A DNA stretch of 64,000 nt from Puccinellia tenuiflora (GCA_012064385.1 QRDG01000871.1:62001-126000); one strand, 5' to 3'; positions 20,453-32,186 are shown, counted from the stretch's first letter. Notes: generated by a model from the sequence alone, not told the origin. A program made the numbers and translations.

Positions 20453-22990
20453 CCTCGGCCGAGATGACGTGGCCGAGGTAGGCGACCGACGACGTCTCGA
20501 ACGAGCACTTCGAGCGCTTGAGGTGAAGATGATGCGCTCGAAGCTCGTTGAAGACGATGGCGATATGCTGGAGGTGCTCCGCCCATGAAGTGCTGTAGAT
20601 AAGAATGTCATCAAAGAAAACGAGCACAAACCAGCGCAAGTATGGGCGGAGGACGTCGTTCATCAGGGCCTGGAATGTCGCCGGGGCGTTGGTGAGGCCG
20701 AAAGGCATCACCACGAACTCGAAGTGGCCGTGATGAGTCCGAAACGCCGTCTTGGCGATATCATCCGGGTGCATGCGCACTTGGTGGTAGCCCGACCGGA
20801 GGTCGAGCTTGGTGAAGAAGCGCGCCCCATGAAGCTCGTCGAAGAGCTCGTCAACCACCGGGATAGGAAACTTGTCCTTGAGCGTCAGGGCATTAAGAGT
20901 GCGGTAGTCGATGCAGAAACACCACGTGCCATCCGACTTGCGGACGAGGAGCACCGGCGCCGAGAACGGCGACGTGGAGATCCGGATGATGCCCGCGGCG
21001 AGCATTAGCACACACTGCCGCTCCAGCTCGTCCTTTTGCAGCTGGGGATAGCGGTAGGGCCGCACTGCCACCGGTGTCGTGTCTGGCAGTAGATGGCTAC
21101 GGTGATCGTACACCCGGACGGGCGGCAGACCCTGCGGCTCGTCGAAGAGGTCGCCGTGCTGCTGTAGGAGGTGGGTCAACAGAGGGTGCTCGGCCTCGTC
21201 GTCGGTCGTGGCGAGCTGGAGCTGTGGTGCCGGGGCGGTACCCCCAATGCCCTCCCACCAGACGCGGCGGCCCTGGCGCCAGAAGGTCATCGTCAGGGTG
21301 TCGAAGTCCCAAAGGATGGGGCCGAGGGTCCACAAGAAGTCAACGCCAAGGATGAAGTCGAGGCAGCCCAAGTCGATGACGGCGCACGTGATGGTGAAGT
21401 GCTCGTCGCCGACGGTGAGAGGCACGTGTTGCATCGGTCCATGGCACCGAAGGCGGTCGCCATTGGCCACCATGACTCGGAGAAGATCCCCGCCCGTCGG
21501 CTGGAGGGCTAAGCGGTGCATAGTGGTCGTGGGCACGAAGTTATGTGTGGAGCCCATGTCCAGTAGGGCCACCAGCCGCTCGCCGTGAATCGTCACCGGC
21601 AGAAGCATAGTGCGCTCGTGGCGTATACCAGCCAGCGCATGGAGCCAGACCACGAAGGTTGTGGCAGGAGCTGTCGCGGGGGCGGTCTCGTCCGGCGCTG
21701 GTGGTGGCAACGCGTCGGGTGCCTCGGCGGTTGTGTCCGCCTCGACGTCGTCGACCATCTCTAAGTAGAAGAGGTGCGGGAAGACGTGGCCGGGTGCGTA
21801 GGGCTCGTCGCAATTGAAGCACAGCCCGAGACGACGGCGCTCGAGCTGCTCGGCCGGGGTAAGCCGACGGAAGGTCCGCGTGGCAGCCGGGGCGGTGGCC
21901 GCTGGAGTATCCAGGTTCGGCCGGCCGGCCACCGCAGCAGACGGTGGTGGTCGGGCGGGCGGGCGGCCCCCTCGGCCCGGTGGTCCCTGCTGCGTCGCCT
22001 GAGCGCGACGCTCGTAGGCTTGGAGTCCACGTCCACCCGGATGTGGTCCGGTAGGCCGCAAATGAAGAGCTCGGCCCGCTGCTGTCCCGTCACCCCCGGG
22101 GCATGGCAAGCGTGGGCCTGGAAGCGATCGGCGAAGTCCTGCACCGTGGTGGTGAAGGGTAGGCGCCCAAGCTCCGCCAGTCGGCTGCCGCGGATCGGCG
22201 GCCCGAAGCGAAGAAGGCATAGCTCCCGAAAACGGTCCCAAGGGGGCAAACCGCCCTCGTCCTGCTCGAGGGAGTAGTACCACGTCTGTGCGGCGCCCCG
22301 GAGGTGGTAGGAGGCAAGCCAGGTGCGGTCCGACGCGAGGGTGCGCTGCCCGCGGAAGAACTGCACTGGTTGAGCCAATTGAGGGGGTCCTCCGAACCGT
22401 CGTAGGTGGCGAAGTCGAGCTTGGCGAAACGGAGTGGTGTCGGTGCAACGCCGCCATGGTCGTAAGGCTCGGCGCGGCCCGCAGGGGGACCCACGAACCC
22501 GACGGGGTGGCGTCCGGAAGGGTGGGCCTCGGAGGTTCCCCGGCTGTCATGTAGACCGGCAGAGGCGACGACTCGGCAAGCCAGGCCAAGAGCGGGGACG
22601 GCGACGGGGGGAAGCGGACCTGCTGAATAGGGATGCCTCCCGGGGCGGTTGTACCCGGCCCGGTGGTGAGTGGCGGCTGCCACGGCAGCCACGGCAGGGG
22701 CGATGGAGGCGGTGGCTGCAGCTGCGCGCCCATGAACGCCGGGATCCACGGCATGGTCGACGGCCCGGTGATGGCGGGTGGCTCCGGTGGCGGAGGCGGC
22801 CCCTGGGAACCGATCAGGAACAGCCGGATCCCTTGGACTGCGTTGACAAGGTCGTTGATGGGCCCGCTCATCTGCTCGGGGGTGTAGACGACGGGGATCG
22901 GCGCGGGGGCGGAAGCCTGAGAGGTGGCGGCGGCCGTAGTGGCAGCCGGCGGCGCGGGCGGGACGGTGGTGGTGCGCGGTGATGATGACA
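20453..22990 (-). pseudogene. Reina-type gag, protease and RT (5' half)
   Basis: An ATG at about 22990 starts a Pro/Ala-rich N-terminus. Gag similarity then moves between frames: a YDGSEDPLNWLNQ segment in one frame, and an FFRGQRTLASDRTWLASYHL segment in the next (from about 22370). A knuckle remnant CFNCDEPYAPGHVF lacks its last cysteine. The protease reads LLDMGSTHNF, so the usual Ser/Thr of the D-S/T-G active site is Met (codon at 21555-21557). RT is well kept: SGYHQVRMH, VMPFGLTNAP and catalytic FFDD. It is interrupted after SAEGV by the CRM insertion and resumes at 12432. Confidence 0.9.
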
Positions 22991-23003
22991 TGATCGAACG
23001 AGA

Positions 23004-23017
23004 GCAATCTGATACCA
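23004..23017 (-). other. Primer-binding site of the Reina-type element
   Basis: The element strand reads TGGTATCAGATTGC three bases after the 5' LTR end; the first ten bases match the initiator tRNA-Met complement. Confidence 0.8.
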
Positions 23018-23020
23018 AAT

Positions 23021-23340
23021 TGGTAGGAACAACTAGCCTACCGGGTCTAGGGCGTAGATTGTAGGGAATGAAGCGAGGCTGGCGCGGAGCGAGACGCGGT
23101 CGACGGCGACTCGGCGCCGTGGCCGCGTGAGAGAAGGAGGCGATGCAGGGGAGAGGTGGCGGCTAGGGTTGGGAGTCTGACTCCTTGAGGAGTCGGCAAC
23201 AAATATATGTTTATTGCTTAATTCTCCATATCCGATTACAACTCCTATATATAATGAAAATAAGATAATCTGGTGGGCTAAGCCCCTACTGAGCCTGCCC
23301 ATTGGGCTTCCTCCGAGTATAGGAGACGCCGGTCATAACA
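23021..23340 (-). repeat. 5' LTR of the Reina-type element
   Basis: 320 bp, TGTTATGACC...TCCTACCA on the element strand. A TATATATA box lies at 23246-23253. It differs from the 3' LTR at about nine sites. CTTAA follows at 23341-23345 as the target duplication. Confidence 0.93.
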
Positions 23341-24794
23341 CTTAATCTTCAACAGGCGTGGACCTGCACACACTCAACCAAATACTTTGCCCCCAACGGC
23401 GGAAAGGTTGTCAATCTTTCCGGTCTCGCAGAAAACAAAGCGGTTAATTGTATAGTGAAATAGATGAAATATGAAAATAGACCGGTAGAGTAATGATGAT
23501 GAAAAGTAATGAATACAGGTTGCAATTAATGTAAAAAGATGGACCGGGGACCATGGGTTCACTAGTGGAGTCTCTCAAGCAAATAGAACGATCATATGAT
23601 GGGTAAACAAATTACAGCTGGCCAATTGATAAGATTATAACACAAACTTAATTTAGTTATGACAAAGTGAACATGATAATATTTATGGAGGCATCACGAC
23701 AATGAACAAATACCGTTGAGTCTAACTGCATCTTTGTCTAAAAAGTCCACCATGGGATCGCAATCCAGCCTGTCACCCATCGGTATTAAGTTGTAAGCAA
23801 CAGACGTTTGCATTAAGTAAAGTGCATGAAGTGAACAATATTAATATCAAAAGAGACATTAACACTGCTGTTTTACCCTTAGTAGCAACAGCACAGCCTC
23901 GCCTTTAGACGTTTCTGTCACTCGTGTCCAGGAACAAGAGGGGGCATGAACCCACTATCTAGCATAAATACTCTCTTTTGGAGATACACACAATCACTTG
24001 ACCAAAGTAACTACGCACATCGGACAGCATGTAAGAACATAAATCAACATATAAGAATCATGCACAATCTGATCATAACTTCATAATCCATCGGATTCCA
24101 GCAAACACATCACATAGTATTACAATAGTCGATCTTGATCATGTTAGGCAGCTCACAAGATCATAAACATGAAGCACAAGAGAGAGAGAGAGACTACCAT
24201 CTAGCTACTGCCATGAACCCAAGGTCCAAGGTGGGACTACTCACAAATCATCCCGGAGGAAGGCATGGCGATGAAGAGCCCTCCGGGATGGATCTCCCCT
24301 CCGGCAGGGTGCCGGGAACTGCTTCAGATTGACCCCCGAACTAGGGTTTGAGGTGACGGCGCGTCGGGATGTCTTCTGTGGAAAATAATGGCCGCCCCGA
24401 CGTTTTTAGGTTTAATGTCAATTTATAGGCGTAGGAGGGGGCCGAGGGGGTGCCCAAGGGGCAGGGGTGGGCCCCACCCGTGGGTCCCCTGTGAGTCGCG
24501 GCAGGGGGCGCCTGCACCCTGTGGGTGGCCCCTCAGGCTCCCCTTTGGTCTTCGGGTGTCTTATTTCGCATAAAAATTCTCCTTAAGTTTTCGTCCAATT
24601 CCGAGAATATTTCCAGAAGTAATTTTCTGAAATACAAAAACAGCAAAAATAGGGAACTCGCACTGGGCATCTTGTCAATAGGTTAGTACAACAAAATTCA
24701 TAAAAATGATGTGATATGATAATAAAAACATGTGACAACATCAAAAAATTAGCATGGATCACTTAAAAATTATAGATACGTTTGACACGTATCA
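23341..24794 (-). repeat. Athila/Sabrina-like gypsy LTR, main part
   Basis: On the minus strand it starts TGATACGTGTCAAACGTATC, the palindromic start used by Sabrina/WHAM-type LTRs, and carries their conserved AACCTATTGACAAGATGCC and CTCGGAATTGGACGAAA segments. It continues to 23341, where the Reina element entered, and then at 10010-9858, giving an ancestral LTR of about 1.6 kb. No internal region of its own is adjacent, so it is a solo or truncated LTR. A short GA microsatellite lies at about 24180. Confidence 0.7.
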
Positions 24795-24830
24795 GCTAGC
24801 AAGGCTGTCAAAAATTTCGGCCCAAACACA
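24795..24830. other. Junction between gypsy LTR and truncated CRM-type LTR
   Basis: 36 bp that match neither neighbour. They separate the Sabrina-like LTR from the first base that aligns with the LTR at 27800-27952. Confidence 0.5.
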
Positions 24831-25047
24831 AGTGGCACGCAGGCCTAATTAACACAACCTTAGACAAATTACAGTGTTTTAATAGTCTGTCCTAGAGTGT
24901 CAACCGACCATCACAATGCCCAGCATGATGCCCTCATCATCCTCTCCTTCTTGGAAAGGCGTTTTCCTCAACACCGGAAGGTCTTCTCTAGCGTCTTGTG
25001 ACTTCAAAATCTGCAATATCAAACTGGTGGTGTTCTGAAATTGGGCT

Positions 25048-27002
25048 TCACCTCATCTTCTGGAGGTACCTCAACAGAGAAGAGTCCAAACTTGATAGTA
25101 AGTGGAGGTGGTGGCGCAATGGCAGGAACAACAGATATCCTCCCCTCAGCATCCCCCCAACTTTAACGGAAACCGTCCTTGGTTTTTCCTTGATACTTTG
25201 GACCTTCTTCTCCATAGCAGCTAGTTGTACCTTGATATCTTTGTCAAGCATAGGATGCAGCACATGACGACGCCCCTTATGCCACAAAGAATACACATTG
25301 GAGTGCCCCTCATGCGTGGAATGCTTATCAAACTGCCACGATCGTCCTAACCGCACTTGGCATGCATCCATAGGCAGCACATCACATACCACCGTGTCAT
25401 CATAATTACCTACAGGAAATTTTTAGGTGCACCTTATGTGTTACCTGAATTATACAACCACTCAATGCAATGTGGCTGCGGGTGTTTCCATGTAGGCTAG
25501 GGAGCATCCACCAAACCCTTACTAACAATATTGGTATAGCTACCACCATCAATAATAAGCTTGCAAGATGTATCATTGACGATGGATTGGGTCTGAAAAA
25601 TATTCCAGCGCTGCCCTTGTCCTTTAATGCGATCTTTTGGTACACGTTGCACAATCAGATTTTTTAAATGAGCTGCAGCTTCATACCCATTGGCTGACAC
25701 TATTTCATCCTCCTCAGATTTCTCACTAGATGGCCCATCAATTTTCTCGTCATCACTAGCAGAAACATAACCATCTTCTGTGAGCAGCACCCTCTTTCTA
25801 TTAGGGCATTCACGCCTCATATGTCCTCTGCCACCACAAGTAAAACACTCCACCTTGGCGGAAGACTGAGTGCATGGAGCCATGGACACTTCAGATTTTG
25901 GCGCCTCAGAAAAATTATTGGAGCGTGTAGAAGGTGTTGGCTGAGCACTAGAACCAACAGCCGCACTATTGGAATGCCGCCATGTATGGGCAGGAGGTGC
26001 AGAAAGTGCAGGGGTTGTATCTTGACGTCGTTTGATTTGTTGCTCCGCACGCGCAGCTTGGTGCACAAGATCCTGAAGCTTATAATAGATGATCATCTCC
26101 ACGCGATCTTGTATCTCAATATTCAGGCCACTAAAGAACCGAGACATTGTGGCCTCCGGGTTCTCTGTTGTTCCTGTACGGATCATCATAAACTCCATCT
26201 CTTTATGATATTCATCCACAGATTTTATACCTTGAGTGAGTTGCTGCAATTTATTGTACATCTTTCGTCTGTAGTGTTCAGGAACAAAACTTTGTCGCAT
26301 GAGTTCTTTCATACCTCTTCATGATGTGGGACAATTGTGCATACGCAAAATTTGGCTCCACCAAGTCAGAACATAACCAGAGAATTCAATAGCTGCGAGT
26401 TGAAGCTTCCTCTCCTTAGTGTAATGGTGGGTGGAAAAAATATGATCCAGGCGCATCTCCCACTCCAAAAAATCCTCAGGACTGCCCGAGCCAGAGAAAG
26501 GTGGTATGGAAATTTTTACACGCCCAATACCATCATCGAAAGGAACATGTGCATCATGACCAATGCGAAGAGCAGCTGCGGGACGACCATCAAAGGTGCA
26601 TTGTTGGGGTGCATATCCGTCATCGTCCTCCAAATCAGCGTCAACGCCTCTCGGCACCGGTACCACGGGACGGCGAAGACGACCATCAACGTGTCCATCG
26701 CGCCGTGGTAACTCATCTTGCAACATAGCAGCAGGAGGAGGTTCCGCTCGCGCCGACGGGTTTACGAGGTTATCCGCCAACGCATCGAGCCTACTAGTGA
26801 TGGCCTCAAATTTGCTGTTTAACTTCTCCTCCAAAGCATTCGTACAATCCTTGATATAAACGCAGGTTTTATCAAACCCCTCGCGAACATTGACAGGAAG
26901 ATCATCGGCATAAACCGAAAGAGAAATCTCCTTCGGCTTAGACGCGGTAGCAGCAGCAGCCGAATTGTCTCCAATCTCGGAATTCCCCATCGCGGAAGGC
27001 AT
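25048..27002 (-). pseudogene. CRM-type Gag-protease, broken
   Basis: The ATG at 27002 (or 26990) starts an N-terminal region with a predicted coiled segment, then the gag domain (PPFSGSGSPEDFLEWEMRLD ... VPEHYRRKMYNKLQ). A TGA stop near 26319 lies in the same frame as the part that follows. A CCHC knuckle (CFTCGGRGHMRREC) and a protease with LIIDGGSYTN and RLGRSWQFD are visible. Further stops and frame changes occur between 25380 and 25500. The domains match the intact CRM copy nearby but at only moderate identity, so it is a different family. Confidence 0.82.
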
Positions 27003-27220
27003 AGAAAACTAAACTGAATCCTCGGCAAACCAATGGCAGCAAGACGAGCAAGAACGATCGCGCTAGTGGTCTATATGTAACAGGCTGACTCCAAGGTGTA
27101 CGTGACCACAGGGGAATTAAATAAATCTCCTTATCAAACCGTGTCCAACTAGTACTCCAACACGATCAAGTAGTACTCCCAATACGTAATGAATTAGGAC
27201 TCTATTACCAGATCGCTCCA

Positions 27221-27952
27221 ATGCAAACTCACGGGTGAAGACACCAACCTGAGAAACCGATCACCAATTTAACTGCTCCTTCGATCGAAAAGAGCTCAGT
27301 GCAGATCGCAAACACTCCAGCAAAACAGTATGGCCAAAAAACGGGTGTCTTGGCGTGATCGCCTCCGGCAGCAAATACTCCAATAGCAATAGATAGATCT
27401 AGCAAGAAACACACGAACGGAAAACCAGTGTTTTGGCAAATAGCCTCCGGCAGCAAAGCTCTAGCAGATAAATCGCAGCAAAACAAAGTTGCCGTGAGAA
27501 ACCCGACGAATCAGATCTCAAGATGATATGGATCAACGTGACCCAAAGGGTTTTTAGACCCGATCTTTCATGGCGAACCAAGAGAACATCAACGTTAGAT
27601 CAACAAAATCAATCTCACGCAATGCAACAAGAACATATCAACTTGATCAACAATCAAAACCAGCGGATACAAATGTTCAGCTACCCATCTTGGGAGGAGC
27701 CTCACGACAAACTTAACTCGAAAATTCTCCGCTCCTATTCTGGCCGCACCCCTCCTTTATATAGGTGGGAGAACGTCCTAAACCTAGTTGGACTTGGACT
27801 CAATACAAAACCGACCTGTTATAGGTTCGACCCAAACACAAGTGGCACGCAGACCTAATTAACACAACCTTAGACAAATTACAATGTTTTAATAGTCTGT
27901 CCTAGTAGAGTGTCAATCAACCATCACAATGCCCAGCATGATGCCCTCATCA
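27221..27952 (-). repeat. 5' LTR of the non-autonomous CRM-type element
   Basis: The right edge at 27952 is exact by comparison with 24939. The left edge is estimated from a TGCAAAC start followed on the element strand by a weak primer-like site (TGGTAATAGAG near 27203-27213). A TATATAAA box lies at 27756-27763. Confidence 0.65.
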
Positions 27953-28000
27953 AATCCTATTTGTGATCTGATGTTATGAGGATCAATTAAATAGCCAGTA
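27953..28000. other. Short spacer
   Basis: AT-rich sequence between the CRM-type LTR and a copia RT scrap. No feature is seen. Confidence 0.5.
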
Positions 28001-28549
28001 TCACCATATTCGATGATATTGGAGTTCAGATTTATCTGAAATTAAAGAATAGGTCAAGATATTTGGTGCATTATATTGGAGATATCGAAATATACTCTTG
28101 GTCCTGTCGACTAGTGTTAGGTCCAATGACACTAAGATATGGAACATCAGGTCCCAACATCTCTTCTCCATCTTCCGTGGTATGAATGGATCTTTTTCTA
28201 CGTCTACGGATCGAACAACCATAAGAGTTTTGATAAATATGACTTGTCCATATTGAGTTTCCCCAATAATTTCCGGATATAGGCAAAATGGTGTACCATA
28301 TTTATAGAGTGAAGGTGCTCGAATTGTAGTTAAAGCAAAATTTGATTTTACTTGTATCCTTCTTTCCATCATCTCAAATTCCGTGTTTAGATGGTTACGT
28401 GAATAATCAACATCTTTTGTGTTGTTAATGATGTTATAACCGTCAAGACACAATGATTTTATGAATATCCTATTGAGGATTCTTGATGAACACGAGTGAA
28501 CAATCATCATTATTTGAGTAATCCTTTTGTATAAATCATTGCGCCCCAC
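28001..28549 (-). pseudogene. Degraded Ty1-copia reverse transcriptase fragment
   Basis: The minus-strand reading resembles the stretch after the palm motif of a copia RT: an NIINNTKDVDYSRNHLNTEFEM-like segment that normally precedes KDLG, then MVVRS.DVEKDPF and, in another frame, GPDVPYLS.IG. Both parts are recognisable copia landmarks, separated by frameshifts. It has no LTR of its own and is unrelated in frame to the BARE-like copy at 1-7215. It is a truncated relic. Confidence 0.6.
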
Positions 28550-29440
28550 AGATCATACGGATCATCAAAGGAGCCACTACTCTCAACGACCATGGCAGCA
28601 GGTGCCCAGGTGGGACTTGCTGATGTGGCAGTCTGGGATTTTGATCATGCATATATTGTTCTTGCCACGCATGCCTCGGAAAATGGTGAAGAATAACGTG
28701 AAGGAGCAACCGATGCCATCCGCGGCGCTGAGCAACACATGGCGGTTTGGGCACGTGCCATGCACGTGTAATATTAAAAGATTTTTTTATGAGCCAAACA
28801 GTACGATCTCGAGAAGAGGCGGCACGTTGTGTAACGGAAATCGCTGCCTCGACCGAACGGGAAACGGAATCTGGCGGGCCGTGGCGGCACGATGACCTGG
28901 CGACCTGCCGCCTTTCATGCAGGCGGCAAGCGCCTGCCAGCCTCTGCCGCGAGACAAGTATTTGCTCCCAGTTTGTATTTGTTATGTCATGAGACTAGTA
29001 TTTGCTTCCTGTTTGTATTTTTATTTTTTGTCCACGTATTTGTTATGTCATGAGACATTTCTTTTATTTTGGAATGTACTAAATTTTATTATGAGATGAC
29101 ATTATTTGCCTTTTTATATTTTTTATTTTCATTCTTGTCATTTCTCACACTCAACGCAGCAAATAAGTCAGAAATTATCAAATCCAAGGGCGTTACTGAC
29201 ATCTCACAACTTATCATAGCAAATAAGCAAAAACACTATAAGCCCAAAAGAAGTCTCCTGAGGAGTTTCTGACAGCTTCTACCCACCACAGTTTCCCCCA
29301 CCGAAATCCAGAAGCTGGCTTATGCATAAGCAGGAGAAGAGCGGGCGGCCGGTTGGGGACGCGGACGAGGCGAGCACGACGCAGACGACGGTGGCACGAC
29401 GCGGACGAGGCGAGCAGGGACTGACGCGGCGGCGGCCGTC
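28550..29440. other. Anonymous region with a small direct repeat
   Basis: A GC-rich stretch (28560-28960) with several GGCGGC inverted pairs is followed by AT-rich sequence. About 40 bp around GTATTTGCTCCCAGTTTG at 28960 recurs in altered form at 29000. A 34-codon plus-strand frame begins at 28591 but has no recognisable motif. Confidence 0.4.
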
Positions 29441-29449
29441 AAGCGGCGG

Positions 29450-29890
29450 CGGCGGCCCGGTGGAACCCTAGCTTGTCCCTCGCGTAGACAGGGTACGGGG
29501 TGGGAAAAAAGAGCGTATCGCTCGGTTGGGACTCGGGAGATGCGACTCGCTCTGTTCGTTTTGTCCAGCGAATCGTTTCCTTCTGAGGAATGGCAACTCT
29601 TCGTAAATAGATAGGAAACGGAGGGCAATGGGAAATACCGCTTCGGCAGAAGCTCGGGAAACAGGTCGACGGGAGTTTCTGAATTTGTAGGTAGCGTGCG
29701 CTTCGCGGTCCACAGAAGCGTTCGACCAGCCCGACACTTCTTTCGGGCTTCTGCTGTCCAGGACCTCGAAGCCATGTGGGAAGCCCAAAAGAAGTGCCCC
29801 GAAGATGGCGGACAGAGCTCGCAGAGCTCGCATTCCCAGCAGCACTGATTGCCAGGCGTACAGTACAGTGCAGTAACTGCACTGATTTCT
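29450..29890 (-). other. Possible organelle-derived block (mitochondrial-like)
   Basis: Three minus-strand frames stay open together over about 400 bp, and the text has plant-mitochondrial flavour (repeated GAAGCCCGAAAGAAG-like strings, balanced composition). It differs from the GC-rich sequence on its left and the AT-rich sequence on its right. I recognise no mitochondrial gene in it. It could also be an unknown nuclear exon. Confidence 0.3.
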
Positions 29891-29894
29891 ACGT

Positions 29895-30171
29895 TTGTTT
29901 CCTTTGGTGAGGTGATTTCGATACACTGTGTACTGATATTTTATGCGCCCAAAGAGCTGGTTGATTGATTCGCATGAACATTTTAGATGTGAGTAATTAC
30001 TAAATAAATTAATAGCTTCCTACTTTAATTATAATATATTCCATAATACAGATACAATAGTAGTACCATAATAATATTTTTTATAAGGAAAATATATTAA
30101 GAACTTGGAAAAAATAGTGCCATGAACTAAATTTACTAACGAGAACACTAACATCGAGGGTATGCATAGGA
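29895..30171 (+). pseudogene. Left piece of a PIF/Harbinger-like frame, interrupted by CACTA
   Basis: When the CACTA element and one GGA copy are removed, the end of this region reads in frame into 33832-33950, giving an N-terminal segment of the Harbinger-transposase/ALP1-like type. On its own this AT-rich piece carries only a few of those codons (about 30130-30171). The rest shows nothing. Confidence 0.4.
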
Positions 30172-30439
30172 CACTACTAGGAAAAGGATTATAGGTAAGC
30201 CAAGTAGCCGTGGCGCACAACAAATGGCGTGCGCCATGGCTAAGTATACGTGGCGCACCACATTATTCTGTGCCACGGGAATCAACTTAGCCGTGGCGCA
30301 CATCTTTGGGCTCTGCGCCACGGCTAAGCTGGTCCTGCGCGGCGGGCCTGTGCGCAATTAGGCGTGGCGCGCCGGAAATATGTGCGCCACGGGTACCAAA
30401 ATAGGCATGGCGCACGGTCCGTGTTGTGCGCCACGGGTA

Positions 30440-31290
30440 AGTGTGGGACCCGGTGCACCAAAACTTTACCCCACAGAGGGGAAATAAGAGCATCCTCGAT
30501 CCCCTGGACACATCGCGCGCCGCCTCGATCCCCTTTCTCCTCCTCCCTCCCCGCGCCGCCTCCTCCCCGGCCGCCTCCGCCACCTAGTCCTACTAGCCTC
30601 CGCCTCCGCCAGGTGCTGGACAAGCCAGCAGCTTTCCCCGCCACGGCGACCCACCGCAAGGAGCAGGAGGACCCGCAAGCAAGGAAACCGGCGGCGGCGG
30701 CGACGGCGGCGCTGGTAAGCCACCTCCCCGCCCCCTATCCCCTGACTCTCCTCCGCCTCCTCTCTGCCCTACTGCTAGGCATTCTCCTCCATCGTCCGTC
30801 CCTCCCCCACAGAACCCCGCCCCTAACCCTAGATCGACGGGCGGATCTGCGTATCGGCGGCGGGAGAGGGAACGGGTTGCGTCCCCTCTCCCCGCTCCCC
30901 GCCCTACTCTCCCCGCCTCCCAGCTCACCTTGTCCTCCGCGGGCGGCGGCGCGGCACAGGCGGGCGCCGTCATCACCGACCGGTCATTCGAGCTCGCCTC
31001 CGCAGCGGGCGCCCCCACCCCGACGCACGCCTTCGCGTCGGTCGACTCAAAGGTGCCAGACGACGTCGTCCTGCTGCCTGAGCTTGCGGGGCGTGTCCTC
31101 GGCAGCGTCTCCGGCGACGCGTGGAGGCAGGGGGAGCGTGGGAGTGGAGGGGGCCTGGCTGGGAGTGGGGGAGAGGCGAGGGGAGCCACACGACGACGGG
31201 CAGAACGCGGCGGCGTCGTCTGCTGTGCACGCGACAGTGGTGACCACTGTGCAGATCATGCCGATATCGGCATCAGGGTGTAACTCCCAG
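30440..31290 (+). other. GC-rich exon-like segment captured in CACTA
   Basis: Very GC-rich with a plausible plus-strand splice donor (GCGCTGGTAAGCC near 30712). Many overlapping open frames on both strands reflect composition. A plus frame from 30930 (MSSAGGGAAQAGAVITD...) looks protein-like but has no recognised domain. It resembles the 5' exon and CpG-rich start of a grass gene, probably captured host sequence. Confidence 0.45.
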
Positions 31291-32186
31291 CACAGTGCTC
31301 CAAATTGAGTGGGATTTTGATCTTTGTGCGCCAAATTCGAAATGCAGCAACTTTGCTGAATATAGTTTTTCAAAATTCGAAAGTTGTTCTATGGGAAATT
31401 TTGAAAATACCATACTAGTCAAAACTTAAGTGGATGTTTTGGAAAGGAAATAAAAATTTGTTTGGGTCAAAATGCTGCTCCTGAGGTAGAGAACATCAAG
31501 GTGAACCCACACTGGGCTGGGTGCAATTTTTGGAAAACATTTTTAGAACAACTTGGAAATTATGAAGTTTGGGGGCAGAATTTGAATAGGAGAAATGTGT
31601 GGTAAAATCCCAAGTACATATCAAATATTTTTGCATAAATGGGCTATACAATGCCTAGGTGCTTGCTTCGCTATGCGCGTGTGTGCAGTGAAGCATGTTA
31701 CCTTGGATCATCGCCGTCCCTCCCCTATTCTTCTTGGGTTGTGCAAGTTTTGTAATGATAACCTGTACAATAGCTAACCATCAACTTATGTGTTGTGCGG
31801 CATGTTTTAAATTGTATATCTAGGATTTTGTGGAACAACAATACCATGGTTATTGATTATTTTGCTCACTTGATCAACTTAGTTACCTCTTGTTTCTCAT
31901 GTTTGAGCTCACTTCTGTTCTGAATCTATTGAGCCGAGGGTCTGAGAGCCAAGTCATTGTAATGGAATCCTTTTTCTTATAATCTATAGATATTTTTCAG
32001 TTCTCGCTTCGCTTGCTTGATTTGCTTTGGTATGCAAGACATTGTTGTTATCCTGTATTTACCCCATGAGGAAATAACAGTCTTTTGATTGCCCCATATC
32101 ACAGTTTATAGATATCCTCTTGTATATGATTCTAGCCTTGTTTCATATTATAGTTTTATTACATTGCTTTACTATGATCGATGACC
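31291..32186. other. AT-rich intron-like interior of the CACTA element
   Basis: Low-GC sequence with T-rich tracts and no coding potential, resembling a plant intron between the GC-rich segment and the hairpin array. Confidence 0.5.

Larger units (their letters stand above)
10011..23340 (-). mobile_element. Reina-type Ty3-gypsy chromovirus, split by a nested CRM element
   Basis: Two 320-bp LTRs (10011-10330 and 23021-23340) bound the element, and the flanks 10006-10010 and 23341-23345 are both CTTAA. Order on the minus strand: LTR, tRNA-Met primer site, gag, protease, RT, [CRM insertion], RNase H, integrase, chromodomain, polypurine tract, LTR. Short LTRs plus a C-terminal chromodomain fit the Reina clade. 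The LTRs differ at about nine positions of 320, so this insertion is clearly older than the CRM copy inside it. Frameshifts in gag, RNase H and integrase, and a changed protease active site, make it inactive. Confidence 0.93.
24831..27952 (-). mobile_element. CRM-type element carrying gag-protease only (non-autonomous)
   Basis: The LTR starts TGATGAGGGCATCATGC on the minus strand, at 24939 (3' LTR, truncated to about 109 bp) and at 27952 (5' LTR). Between them lie gag, a knuckle and the protease. Only about 110 bp then separate the end of the protease region (25048) from the 3' LTR, including a clean polypurine tract (24940-24954, AAGAAGGAGAGGA on the element strand). RT, RNase H and integrase are absent. 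The neat tract suggests either a non-autonomous CRM family, as known in rice and wheat, or an internal deletion. Confidence 0.8.

Noticed and set aside
9780..24800. 5-bp target duplication for the Sabrina-like LTR
   Set aside because: GCTAG follows the right end, but the candidates on the left (GCTGA, TCAGC, AGCAG) do not match exactly.
30364..31308. 314-residue plus-strand frame and its minus-strand partners
   Set aside because: It crosses CACTA subterminal repeats and an apparent splice donor, and has no domain; composition explains it.
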